Source: Ferranicluibacter rubi (lineage in GTDB: Bacteria > Pseudomonadota > Alphaproteobacteria > Rhizobiales > Rhizobiaceae). Taken from it: a DNA stretch of 64,000 nucleotides. A program made the translations under genes and the position numbers. The stretch covers positions 1-64,000 of the forward strand of contig NZ_JAANCM010000009.1 of assembly GCF_011603255.1 (NCBI RefSeq), read 5' to 3'. The notes beneath the pieces are model-generated. The model was not told the DNA's origin. It did no database searches and saw nothing but the letters and a program-made list of their open reading frames with translations. Positions 20,356-29,681 of the stretch are shown piece after piece. Position 1 is the stretch's first letter; the number at the start of each line of letters is the position of its first letter.

Positions 20356-21519
20356 GTGACCAAAACCCTCGTCAAGACTGAAGCGACCGTCGAGCGCGAC
20401 GATTCCGGCGAGAAGGGGGACACGGTCTATCGTTTCGGCGGTAACTGGCGCGCCTCCGGCCTGCCTTCCGTGGTGAAGCGTCTGGATGAAATGGCCAAGC
20501 CCGCCGGCGGGCCGCAGGGCGCGCAAGTCCGATTCGACCTCTCCGACATAAGCGCCATGGACACGGCCGGCGCCTGGATCATCCGCCGCTTCATGACGAA
20601 GCTCGGCGGCGACGAGGCGGTGACGCTGGATGGCGGCAATGCCGGCTATCTCGAACTCGTGAAGGCGCTGCCGGCCGAACTGCGCGATCCGCAGGCCGAT
20701 AACGGCCCGCCGCGCACGCTCGCCGACCGCGCGTTCCAGCCGATCGGCAAGGCCGTGCTGGCGATGTGGGACGACACGGTCGCGGCCATGTACATCGTCG
20801 GTTCCGCCGTTCGCGGGGCACAGCTGAAGGTCGGCCGCCACAGCGGTCTGTCGCCCGCCGCCATTGTCAACCAGATCGATCGCATGGGCGTGCAGGCCGT
20901 GCCGATCGTTGCCCTGATGTCGTTCCTGATCGGCGCGATCATCGCGCAGCAGGGCGCCTTCCAGCTGCGTTATTTCGGCGCCGAACTCTTCGTGGTCGAT
21001 CTCGTCGGCATTCTGCAGCTGCGTGAAATCGGCGTGCTCCTGACCGCCATCATGATCGCCGGCCGCTCCGGCAGCGCGATCACGGCCGAGGTCGGCTCGA
21101 TGAAGATGCGCGAGGAGATCGATGCGCTGAAGGTGATGGGCCTGAGCCCCATCGGCATCCTCGTGTTCCCGCGTCTCGTCGCTCTCACCATCGCCCTGCC
21201 GCTTCTAACGATCATCGCCAATTTCGCGGCGCTTTCGGGTGCTGCCCTGGTGGTCAACATCTATTCCGGCATCACGCTCGATACCTTCCTCGCCCGTCTG
21301 CAGGAGGCCGTCGATTTCTCCTCCGTGCTCGCGGGCATGATCAAGGCGCCGTTCATGGCGTTGATCATCGGCATCGTGGCCTCGGTCGAGGGCATGAAGG
21401 TCGGCGGCAGTGCCGAATCGCTCGGCAAGCACGTGACGCAATCGGTGGTGAAGTCGATCTTCGTGGTCATCCTCATCGACGCCCTCTTCGCCATCTTCTA
21501 CTCGGCGATCAATTTCTGA
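20356..21519 (+). CDS. mlaE: MlaE-type lipid ABC permease with N-terminal STAS domain
   Basis: A 387-residue inner-membrane permease of a phospholipid transport system keeping outer-membrane asymmetry. Residues 20-110 form a STAS-like domain (DISAMDTAGAWIIRR), doing in cis what MlaB does in Enterobacteria. The permease part (about 130-387) has the MlaE motif GRSGSAITAEVGSMKMREEIDALKVMG. The start is a GTG at 20356. Its stop codon overlaps an in-frame ATG of the next gene. It starts a cluster mlaE-mlaF-mlaD followed by a lipoprotein gene; no mlaC or mlaA is present. Confidence 0.9.
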   Translation: MTKTLVKTEATVERDDSGEKGDTVYRFGGNWRASGLPSVVKRLDEMAKPAGGPQGAQVRFDLSDISAMDTAGAWIIRRFMTKLGGDEAVTLDGGNAGYLELVKALPAELRDPQADNGPPRTLADRAFQPIGKAVLAMWDDTVAAMYIVGSAVRGAQLKVGRHSGLSPAAIVNQIDRMGVQAVPIVALMSFLIGAIIAQQGAFQLRYFGAELFVVDLVGILQLREIGVLLTAIMIAGRSGSAITAEVGSMKMREEIDALKVMGLSPIGILVFPRLVALTIALPLLTIIANFAALSGAALVVNIYSGITLDTFLARLQEAVDFSSVLAGMIKAPFMALIIGIVASVEGMKVGGSAESLGKHVTQSVVKSIFVVILIDALFAIFYSAINF

Positions 21520-21533
21520 TGGAGGCGACAGCG

Positions 21534-22442
21534 ATGCAGACCGCCGACGATGCACAGGACAACACGCCCGGCCCAGCGAAGGATAAGGGCGATCGCGAGA
21601 TCATCCTGTCGGTCAAGGACCTGACGGTCGCCTTCGGCACGAACGTCGTGCTGGATGCGCTGAACCTCGATATCTATCGGGGCGAGATCCTCGGCTTCGT
21701 CGGTCCTTCGGGCACGGGCAAATCGGTGCTGATGCGCACCGTGCTGCGGCTTCTGCCGCGCCGTTCGGGCAAGATCGAGATTTTGGGCGCTGAATATGAC
21801 GCGGTGAGCGACGAGGAGCGCGTGGAACTCGACACGCGCCTCGGCGTGCTGTTCCAGCATGGCGCGCTGTTCTCCTCGCTGACGGTGAAAGAGAATATCC
21901 AGGTTCCGATGCGGGAATATCTCGACCTGCCGCAGGAGATCATGGACGATCTGGCGCGGCTGAAGATCGAGCTGGTTGGCCTTGCGCCGGAAGCGGCCGA
22001 CAAGTTTCCCTCCGAACTCTCGGGCGGCATGATCAAGCGCGCAGCGCTGGCGCGCGCGCTGGCGCTCGATCCGGACCTCGTCTTCCTCGACGAGCCGACA
22101 TCGGGTCTCGACCCGATCGGTGCCGCCGAGTTCGATGAATTGATCGCGCGGCTGCGGGACACTCTCGGGCTCACCGTGTATATGGTGACTCACGACCTCG
22201 ACAGCCTGTTTTCGGTCTGCGACCGCATTGCGGTTCTCGGGAACAAGAAGGTCATGGTGGAAGGGACGATCGAGGACATGCTCGCCTCCGACGACGACTG
22301 GGTGCAGTCCTATTTCCGCGGCAAGCGGGCGCGCTCGATCGTGCGCGACGATGGCCACGACCTGCACCATCACGATCCGAACGCGCCGCGGCGCGACGAG
22401 AGCAGCCGGCAGGGCAGTGAGAAGAGCGGGCGCGCAAGCTGA
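21534..22442 (+). CDS. mlaF: MlaF-type ABC ATPase
   Basis: A 302-residue ATP-binding subunit of the Mla-type lipid transporter. Walker A is GPSGTGKS near residue 60, the signature is LSGGMIKRA near 162, Walker B is LVFLDEPTSGLDP near 182, and the switch His is in VTHD near 217. The C-terminal tail is charged and His-rich. I chose the ATG at 21534 because GGAGG lies eight bases before it; an ATG at 21519 overlaps the mlaE stop and would add five residues. Confidence 0.92.
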   Translation: MQTADDAQDNTPGPAKDKGDREIILSVKDLTVAFGTNVVLDALNLDIYRGEILGFVGPSGTGKSVLMRTVLRLLPRRSGKIEILGAEYDAVSDEERVELDTRLGVLFQHGALFSSLTVKENIQVPMREYLDLPQEIMDDLARLKIELVGLAPEAADKFPSELSGGMIKRAALARALALDPDLVFLDEPTSGLDPIGAAEFDELIARLRDTLGLTVYMVTHDLDSLFSVCDRIAVLGNKKVMVEGTIEDMLASDDDWVQSYFRGKRARSIVRDDGHDLHHHDPNAPRRDESSRQGSEKSGRAS

Positions 22443-22505
22443 CCGGTTTTACAAGTTTCAGACAGTTCTAATTAGGCCCGCGCGGCCACAGGGTAGACGC
22501 CAAAG

Positions 22506-23876
22506 ATGGAAACCAAAGCTAATTACACGATCGTCGGGTTCTTCACCATCGCCGTGATCGTCGCCGCCTTCGGGTTCGTCTACTGGATGTCCCAGTTCGG
22601 ACGCGGCGGCGAAATGGTCGAGCTGGTCGTGAGCATTCCCGGCTCCGCCAACGGCCTGAGCGTCGGCTCGCCGGTGCGCTTCAACGGTATTCCCGTCGGC
22701 AGCGTCCGCAGCCTTGCGATCAACGCCAACGATCCGCGCTATTCGGTCGCCGTCACGGAAGTCTCCGCCGATGCGCCGGTGCTGACCTCCACCAAGGCCA
22801 CGCTCGAAGTGCAGGGCCTGACGGGTGCTGCCTATATCGAGCTCAGCGGCGGCAACAAGGGCGAGCCGAGCATTCTGCGCAAGGCGATCGACGAGGGCAC
22901 CTCGGCCCAGATCCAGGCCGACCAGTCGAGCGTGACCAGCCTGCTGGCAACCGCCGACAAGATCATGGACCGCGCCAATGACGCGATCGGCGATATCCAG
23001 GGCTTCGTCTCCGACGTCCGCGGGCCGCTGACCGGCACCATTACCAATGCCGAACGCTTCTCCAAGTCGCTTGCCGACAATTCGGAAGGTATCGACCAGT
23101 TTCTCGAAAGCGTGAGCGCGCTTTCGACCTCCATCAACAGCGCCGCCGAGAAGCTCGATTCGACGCTGACCTCTGCTGACGCGCTGGTGAAGTCGGTCAA
23201 TCCGCAGGACGTGAACCGCATCGTGTCCAACGTCGCCCGGATGACCGACGAGCTGTCGACAGCCTCGGTCGGCGTGGCCGATACGATCGCGACAATCCGC
23301 AAGACCGCCGAGACCTATGAGCGCTTCGGCGCGAATGCGACGACGACACTGGCCAAGGTCGATTCGCTGCTGGGCGCCGTCGATACGCAGAAGGTGGGCA
23401 ACGTCATCAACGACGCCTCGGTCGCCAGTGCCGACGCCCGCCGCGCGATCTCGACCTTCGCGTCGCTGGCCGACAGCGTGCGCGAGCGGCAGCCGGAGAT
23501 CGACCAGACGATTACCGACGTGACGCAGATAGCCAACAAGCTGAACGCCGCTTCCAGCCGTGTCGATGGTATTCTCGTCAAGCTCGACGGCTTCCTCGGC
23601 GATGCGGATGCGCCCGGTATCTCGCAGGACGCACGCCAGACGCTGGCTTCGTTCCGCAGCGTGGCCGACAACATCAACGCCCAGATCGGCCCGATCGCAA
23701 ACAACCTGAAGCGCTTCACCAGCTCCGGCCTGCGCGACATCGAGGCGCTGGTGGACGATACCCGCCGGACCGTGCAGTCGCTCGACAGCACCATCTCGAC
23801 CTTCGACAAGAACCCGCAGCGGCTTCTCTTCGGCGGCGAGACGGTGAAGCAGTATGACGGGCGCACGCGTCGCTGA
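22506..23876 (+). CDS. mlaD: MlaD-family MCE-domain protein
   Basis: A 456-residue lipid-carrier subunit anchored by one N-terminal helix (about residues 9-29), with a single MCE domain (about 38-118, including GLSVGSPVRFNGIPVG). A long helical region (about 150-440) follows, much longer than in E. coli MlaD (183 residues) and more like the long-tailed MCE proteins that may form tubes across the periplasm. The ATG at 22506 is the start. A stem (about 23911-23945) lies downstream, without a T-run. Confidence 0.9.
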   Translation: METKANYTIVGFFTIAVIVAAFGFVYWMSQFGRGGEMVELVVSIPGSANGLSVGSPVRFNGIPVGSVRSLAINANDPRYSVAVTEVSADAPVLTSTKATLEVQGLTGAAYIELSGGNKGEPSILRKAIDEGTSAQIQADQSSVTSLLATADKIMDRANDAIGDIQGFVSDVRGPLTGTITNAERFSKSLADNSEGIDQFLESVSALSTSINSAAEKLDSTLTSADALVKSVNPQDVNRIVSNVARMTDELSTASVGVADTIATIRKTAETYERFGANATTTLAKVDSLLGAVDTQKVGNVINDASVASADARRAISTFASLADSVRERQPEIDQTITDVTQIANKLNAASSRVDGILVKLDGFLGDADAPGISQDARQTLASFRSVADNINAQIGPIANNLKRFTSSGLRDIEALVDDTRRTVQSLDSTISTFDKNPQRLLFGGETVKQYDGRTRR

Positions 23877-24050
23877 GGCTTGATAAAGGCTGACTGCGAT
23901 TCGGATAAAGGCGGGACCGGCCAAGGTTTATGGCCGATCCCACGCCCTGCGAGACGCGCCTCGCACCGGGTATTTGACGAGAAGCGTGACATGACTGCAC
24001 AGGTTGTCGCTTTTCCGCGCTGCACGTGATGCGACGGAGGCGTTTCGCCC

Positions 24051-24078
24051 TTGTCTTGTTCAAGTCGCTGCTTAGATT
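24051..24078 (+). promoter_or_regulatory. Candidate promoter of the auxiliary lipoprotein gene
   Basis: TTGTCT (24051-24056) and TAGATT (24073-24078) with a 16-base spacer, 28 bases before the ATG at 24107. Both elements are imperfect. It lies in a 230-base gap after mlaD, so the lipoprotein may be made from its own promoter as well as by read-through. Confidence 0.3.
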
Positions 24079-24106
24079 GCTCCCCATCAATAAGGGTCAT
24101 GGCTGA

Positions 24107-24718
24107 ATGTTTCCGGACGTCAACGGTACTGGTAAATCGCGTTTCCTCCGGGCTTTGGCTCTTCTTCTCGTGGCAGCACCGCTTGGCGCCTGCGCGGGAA
24201 AGCCGAATAACGACACCTACAGCCTGTCGTCCGTCCCGACAATTGAGGGACCGGCTGCGACCTCCAAGCAGATTCTCGTGCCTGAGCCGACGGCGCTGAA
24301 GGCGCTCGACAGCGACCAGATCGTCATCCGGCTTTCGGGCTCCGAACTGCAGTACCTCGCGAAATCGCAGTGGGGCGACCGCCTGCCGCGCATGGTGCAG
24401 TCGAAGCTGGTTCAGGCATTCGAAAACAGCGGCAAGGTCGGCGGCGTCGGCAAGCCGGGCGAGGGCCTCGCCATCGACTATCAGGTCGTGACCGAAATCC
24501 GCTCCTTCGAGGTGGACACGACCGGGTCGCGTACCGCGGTGGTGGAGATCTTCGCCAAGATCGTCAACGATCGCAACGGCACCGTTCGCGCCCAGAAGGC
24601 CTTCCGCGCCACCGTTCCGGTGTCGGGCACCGGTGCACCGGCCTATATCAAGGGGCTCGACGGGGCTGGCGCCAAGGTGGTCGCCGATATTGTTCGCTGG
24701 ACGCTCACGGCGATCTGA
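24107..24718 (+). CDS. ABC-type transport auxiliary lipoprotein (PqiC/DUF330-like)
   Basis: A 203-residue lipoprotein: signal peptide with Arg at 12 and 15, hydrophobic core, and lipobox LGAC with Cys29. The mature part resembles the PqiC/ABC auxiliary lipoprotein family, with YQVVTEIRSFEVDTT in its middle. Such proteins sit at the outer membrane and dock with MCE proteins, here the product of mlaD upstream. This suggests a Mla/Pqi-like hybrid system. The ATG at 24107 is the start. The gene ends in a strong hairpin. Confidence 0.8.
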   Translation: MFPDVNGTGKSRFLRALALLLVAAPLGACAGKPNNDTYSLSSVPTIEGPAATSKQILVPEPTALKALDSDQIVIRLSGSELQYLAKSQWGDRLPRMVQSKLVQAFENSGKVGGVGKPGEGLAIDYQVVTEIRSFEVDTTGSRTAVVEIFAKIVNDRNGTVRAQKAFRATVPVSGTGAPAYIKGLDGAGAKVVADIVRWTLTAI

Positions 24719-24737
24719 GATCGAACATTCTCTTTCA

Positions 24738-24772
24738 ACAACGGCTGCAGGGCGATCGCTCTGCAGCCGTTG
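24738..24772 (+). terminator. Long hairpin after the lipoprotein gene
   Basis: CAACGGCTGCAG (24739-24750) pairs with CTGCAGCCGTTG (24761-24772); between them GCGATCGC is itself palindromic, so the whole is a 34-base near-perfect palindrome. The T-run after it is weak (GTCGTTT). It also separates the gene from the convergent BON gene. Confidence 0.75.
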
Positions 24773-24827
24773 TCGTTTCGGGTGGAAGAGAGAAATCCGA
24801 CGCGACGCCCAAATGCCGCGTTCACCT

Positions 24828-25103
24828 TTATGTCTGCATCTCCGGAATCGTCATCTGGTTGATCACCTCGTCGACGCCCTCGACGGACGTGGCCGCTTCC
24901 ACTGCGCGGTCCGCCTCCTCAAGCGAACTGATGAAGCCGGAGAGGACGATGGTGTTGCCGCGGGAGACGACGGTAACGTCGCTGACGTCTATGTCCCGCA
25001 TGGCCGCCAGCGTATCGGCCACGCGGGTTTCCAGATCTGCCGGCTGGTTGGCTGCCGCATCGCCCGGGTCCGTACCGAAGAACGTCCGTTCCTTGTACAC
25101 CAT
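24828..25103 (-). CDS. BON domain protein
   Basis: A 91-residue protein with one BON domain (about residues 25-88): DLETRVADTLAAM, then DVTVVSRGNTIVLSG and the final hydrophobic VDEVINQMTIPE. BON domains bind membranes or lipids and are common in periplasmic stress proteins; this one lacks a signal peptide. I chose the ATG at 25103 because GGAG lies eight bases before it; the ATG at 25109 is only two bases from the same site. The function is unknown. Confidence 0.8.
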   Translation of the reverse strand: MVYKERTFFGTDPGDAAANQPADLETRVADTLAAMRDIDVSDVTVVSRGNTIVLSGFISSLEEADRAVEAATSVEGVDEVINQMTIPEMQT

Positions 25104-25198
25104 CGTCATTGCTCCTCTGATCCCATGCTTTTGCACGGACGAACAACGTCGATGGCGCCGATTGGTTGCGATCAGCCCCCAGTAGCGCCGACAGGCGC

Positions 25199-26110
25199 TC
25201 AGGGGTAGCGAACGACCGGCGGGAGCGAGGAGAGGATCGAGTCGACATTGCCCCCGGTCTTGAGACCGAAGATGGTGCCGCGGTCGTAGAGCAGGTTGAA
25301 CTCGACATAGCGACCGCGCCGGACGAGCTGCTCGTCACGATCCTCTTCCGTCCACGGATTGTTGAAGTTCGAGCGGACGATCTTCGGGTAGAGCATGGCG
25401 AAGGCGCGGCCGATATCCTGGGTGAAGGCGAAGTCCGCTTCCCAGCCGCCCTGTTCGTCCGACGAGTGCAGCCAATCATAGAAAATGCCGCCCGTGCCGC
25501 GCGGCTCGTTGCGGTGTTTCAGGAAAAAGTATTCGTCGCACCATGCCTTGTAGCGGGCATGGTCGGCCACCGCATGACGGCCACAGGCGATCTCGAGACC
25601 CTTGTGGAAGAGGATCGTATCCGGATCTGTCATGACGCGGCGTCGGTCGAGCACGGGGGTGAGGTCGGCGCCGCCGCCGAACCACTGGCTGGTGGTCACG
25701 ACCATGCGCGTGTTCATATGCACGGCGGGCACATTGGGGTTCACGGGGTGGGCGATCAGCGAGATGCCGGATGCCCAGAACCGGGGGTCTTCGGTCGCTC
25801 CGGGGATCTGCGCGCGGAACTCCGGTGAGAACTCGCCATAGACGGTGGAGGTGTGCACGCCGACCTTTTCGAAGACGCGGCCCGCCATCATCGACATGAC
25901 GCCGCCGCCACCTTCGCCGCCGTCGCGCTGCCAGGGCTTCCGCTCGAAACGGCCCGGAGGCTCGTCGGCGAGCGGACCCGCGAGATCGTTCTCGATGGCC
26001 TCCAGGGCAGCGCAGATCGTGTCGCGCAGGCTCTCGAACCAGGCGCGGGCGCGCAGCTTCTTGTCTTCGATGTCGTCGGGCAGGCCGGGTGGCAGGTCGG
26101 GTCGTTCCAT
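25199..26110 (-). CDS. hemF: Oxygen-dependent coproporphyrinogen III oxidase
   Basis: A 303-residue enzyme that oxidatively decarboxylates coproporphyrinogen III in heme synthesis using oxygen. Family landmarks are GGGGVMSMM near residue 68, HMNTRMVV near 130, [10 protein letters not shown] near 143, and [14 protein letters not shown] near 268. I chose the ATG at 26110 (MERPDLPPG), with GAGGAC nine bases upstream, over 26143 which lacks a good ribosome site. A 6-bp stem overlaps the stop codon. Alphaproteobacteria often also carry hemN for low oxygen. Confidence 0.93.
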   Translation of the reverse strand: MERPDLPPGLPDDIEDKKLRARAWFESLRDTICAALEAIENDLAGPLADEPPGRFERKPWQRDGGEGGGGVMSMMAGRVFEKVGVHTSTVYGEFSPEFRAQIPGATEDPRFWASGISLIAHPVNPNVPAVHMNTRMVVTTSQWFGGGADLTPVLDRRRVMTDPDTILFHKGLEIACGRHAVADHARYKAWCDEYFFLKHRNEPRGTGGIFYDWLHSSDEQGGWEADFAFTQDIGRAFAMLYPKIVRSNFNNPWTEEDRDEQLVRRGRYVEFNLLYDRGTIFGLKTGGNVDSILSSLPPVVRYP

Positions 26111-26341
26111 CGCGGCAGTCCTCGGTGCGTGGCGTTCGGTCATTCCTAGACTAATTCGGTGACGAGCGGAATTACAGGGTCGGTCTATCCTGTTGTTTTA
26201 CCGGATTTGCCTCAATGTCTGCACCCGTTCTTGGAGCATGCACGTCTTCTCCGAACATGCGTGATTCGACTCGCAAAAATGCGGCGTGGTGCTTATCTTG
26301 TTTCCAGCACCGTATCTCTCCGGATGACGAAAGGGCGTGGC

Positions 26342-26602
26342 ATGGCAAGACCTCGGGCACCTCCATCGCTCGATGGCCTGAAGCGGCAGATCGCGCGGCA
26401 TCGCGAGCGGCGGTCCGAGACCGGTGGCAGCCTGTTCGTCCGCGAGACCTTCCTGCTTGACCGTCCCGCCGCCCGGGAAAAGGCGCAGGAATGGTTCGCG
26501 CATTTCCCAAAGGCCGCCTATTGGACCGAGGTCGAGAGCTGGCGTCAGCTCGAGGGCGACCGGATCGAGTTCACCATGCGCCGGCTGCCGACGGCGGATT
26601 AG
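26342..26602 (+). CDS. Small conserved-looking hypothetical protein
   Basis: An 86-residue basic protein starting MARPRAPPSLDGLKRQI, with no signal peptide or membrane helix. Helical stretches (LKRQIARHRERR, AREKAQEWFAHF) are followed by a C-terminal strand-like part ending EFTMRRLPTAD. I do not recognise the family; small proteins like this near hemF and trmL occur in rhizobia. The ATG at 26342 has GAAAGGG seven bases upstream; the frame is open further up but without a site. Its stop overlaps the trmL 3' end by four bases, convergently. The 200 bases upstream show no clear promoter. Confidence 0.65.
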   Translation: MARPRAPPSLDGLKRQIARHRERRSETGGSLFVRETFLLDRPAAREKAQEWFAHFPKAAYWTEVESWRQLEGDRIEFTMRRLPTAD

Positions 26603-27066
26603 GCCGGCGAGAGGTCCGAAGAGGTCTGGCGCAGGGCTTCGCCCGCAATCATCGCTACCGACATGGCAAGGTTGAGCGAGCGCTGGCCCTCGACCATTGG
26701 AATGATGATGCGCGCATCCGCTGTAGCATGGACCGTGTCCGGCACGCCGGCGCTTTCGCGGCCGAAGAGCAACGTATCTCCGGGCGCGAATGTGAAGCGG
26801 GTATAGGGCTGGGCCGCTTTGGTGCTCGCCAGCACCAGCCGCCGGCCGTTGCGCTGGCGCGCGTCCTCGAACGAAAGCCAGTTCACGTGCCGCGCCAGCG
26901 TGACGGAGGCGATATAGTCGAGGCCGGCGCGCTTCAGGTTCCTGTCCGACAGGTCGAAGCCGGCGGGCTCGATGATGTCGACGCCGAGGCCGAGGCAGGC
27001 GGCAAGGCGCAGGATGGTGCCGGTGTTGCCGGCGATATCGGGCTGGTAGAGGGCGATGCGCAGCAT
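26599..27066 (-). CDS. trmL: tRNA (cytidine(34)-2'-O)-methyltransferase TrmL
   Basis: A 155-residue SPOUT methyltransferase that modifies the wobble base of tRNA-Leu isoacceptors. It starts with the SPOUT strand LRIALYQPDIAGNTG and has the knot motifs LLFGRESAGVP near residue 100 and IIIPMVEGQRSLNLAMSVA near 125. Length matches E. coli TrmL (157). Start ATG at 27066. It is divergent from the ABC exporter leader. Confidence 0.92.
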   Translation of the reverse strand: MLRIALYQPDIAGNTGTILRLAACLGLGVDIIEPAGFDLSDRNLKRAGLDYIASVTLARHVNWLSFEDARQRNGRRLVLASTKAAQPYTRFTFAPGDTLLFGRESAGVPDTVHATADARIIIPMVEGQRSLNLAMSVAMIAGEALRQTSSDLSPA

Positions 27067-27214
27067 GCGAGCCGGTTACGGCATCCGTGCCGAATTGGCA
27101 ACAGCGGGAGCCGGTCTTCCGGCACGGCGAAAAAAGCCGTCATGCGATCTGGTGCGGCCGTGAAAAATTCGTTAAGAGGTTGCCAGCGCCCACACGAACC
27201 GTACGGAGGATTGC

Positions 27215-27286
27215 ATGGATATCTCAGTGACCGTCAACCTCCGGGTGACCTGGCTCCGATCCCTTCGGACCGCATCTCACCCCTGA
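27215..27286 (+). CDS. Possible 23-residue leader peptide (uORF) ahead of the ABC exporter genes
   Basis: An ATG at 27215 with GGAGG six bases upstream, one of the best ribosome sites in the window, opens a 23-codon frame (MDISVTVNLRVTWLRSLRTA, then three residues) ending in TGA at 27284. It lies 238 bases before the first ABC gene in a region with no other good gene. Three Arg and three Leu residues stand out, but there is no run of one amino acid as in classical attenuators. It may be a regulatory leader peptide or a small protein. Confidence 0.5.
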   Translation: MDISVTVNLRVTWLRSLRTASHP

Positions 27287-27454
27287 CCGGTTCGCGCCGC
27301 TTCTTCTCCGTTTCCGGATATTCCAGCGCCGCTCGCCAAGGTCTGATCGTGCTTTTCCCGGCATTGATCTCCGTGACGTCAGCCTGACGCCCATCGCGGC
27401 TTCGTTATCCCGAATGCGGACGCTTCCGCCTTCCCAATACCCTCTTTCTCGCCG

Positions 27455-27493
27455 CGATCCCTGGGCATGACCGTTTTCGGTCGTCATGGATCG
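27455..27493 (+). promoter_or_regulatory. Hairpin just upstream of the first ABC exporter gene
   Basis: CGATC (27455-27459) pairs with GATCG (27489-27493), and CATGAC (27466-27471) with GTCATG (27483-27488), around CCG-TTTT-CGG. A smaller stem GCGGA/TCCGC lies at 27416-27429. A further CTCC (27503-27506) can pair with GGAG (27514-27517), which is the ribosome site of the gene at 27525. Together with the uORF this could form a translation-responsive leader. Confidence 0.45.
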
Positions 27494-27524
27494 CTCCGGA
27501 ATCTCCTGTTTTTGGAGCCTGATC

Positions 27525-29381
<1,857 letters not shown>

Positions 29382-29420
29382 GCGCTTCGGATCGTTCTTC
29401 TCATTGGGCTCGGTGGGTGG

Positions 29421-29580
29421 GGCTGCCCCTCACCCTAGCCCTCTCCCTGCGCGCGGGGAGAGGGGACGCGGTTGCGGTATCTCGTTTCCGTTGTGGCTTA
29501 TTCGCGACGTGCCGTGGCTCGCTTGTGGTCTCTTCTCCCCGCGTGCGGGGAGAAGATGCCGGCAGGCAGATGAGGGGCTG
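29421..29580. repeat. Rhizobial-type intergenic mosaic repeat with two hairpins
   Basis: The segment has terminal inverted repeats GCCCCTCA (29425-29432) and TGAGGGGC (29571-29578). Inside are the stems CCCTCTCCC/GGGAGAGGG (29439-29447 with 29456-29464) and TCTTCTCCCCGC/GCGGGGAGAAGA (29531-29542 with 29545-29556, 12 perfect pairs with a two-base loop). This layout matches the RIME-like palindromic elements found between rhizobial genes. It fills most of the 300-base gap between the two ABC genes. Confidence 0.7.
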
Positions 29581-29681
29581 GCCGTATCAAAAAGCACATC
29601 CCTACATCATGGACGGAATTTAACGCGCGCCCGCGGCCCGCGTGCATTGTCGTGACAAGCTCGGCGCGTATATTCCAGCTC

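Noticed and set aside
22458-23924. A 488-codon minus-strand frame opposite mlaD
   Set aside because: Antisense shadow of the MCE protein; the product is Arg/Gly/Val-rich and has no recognisable domain.
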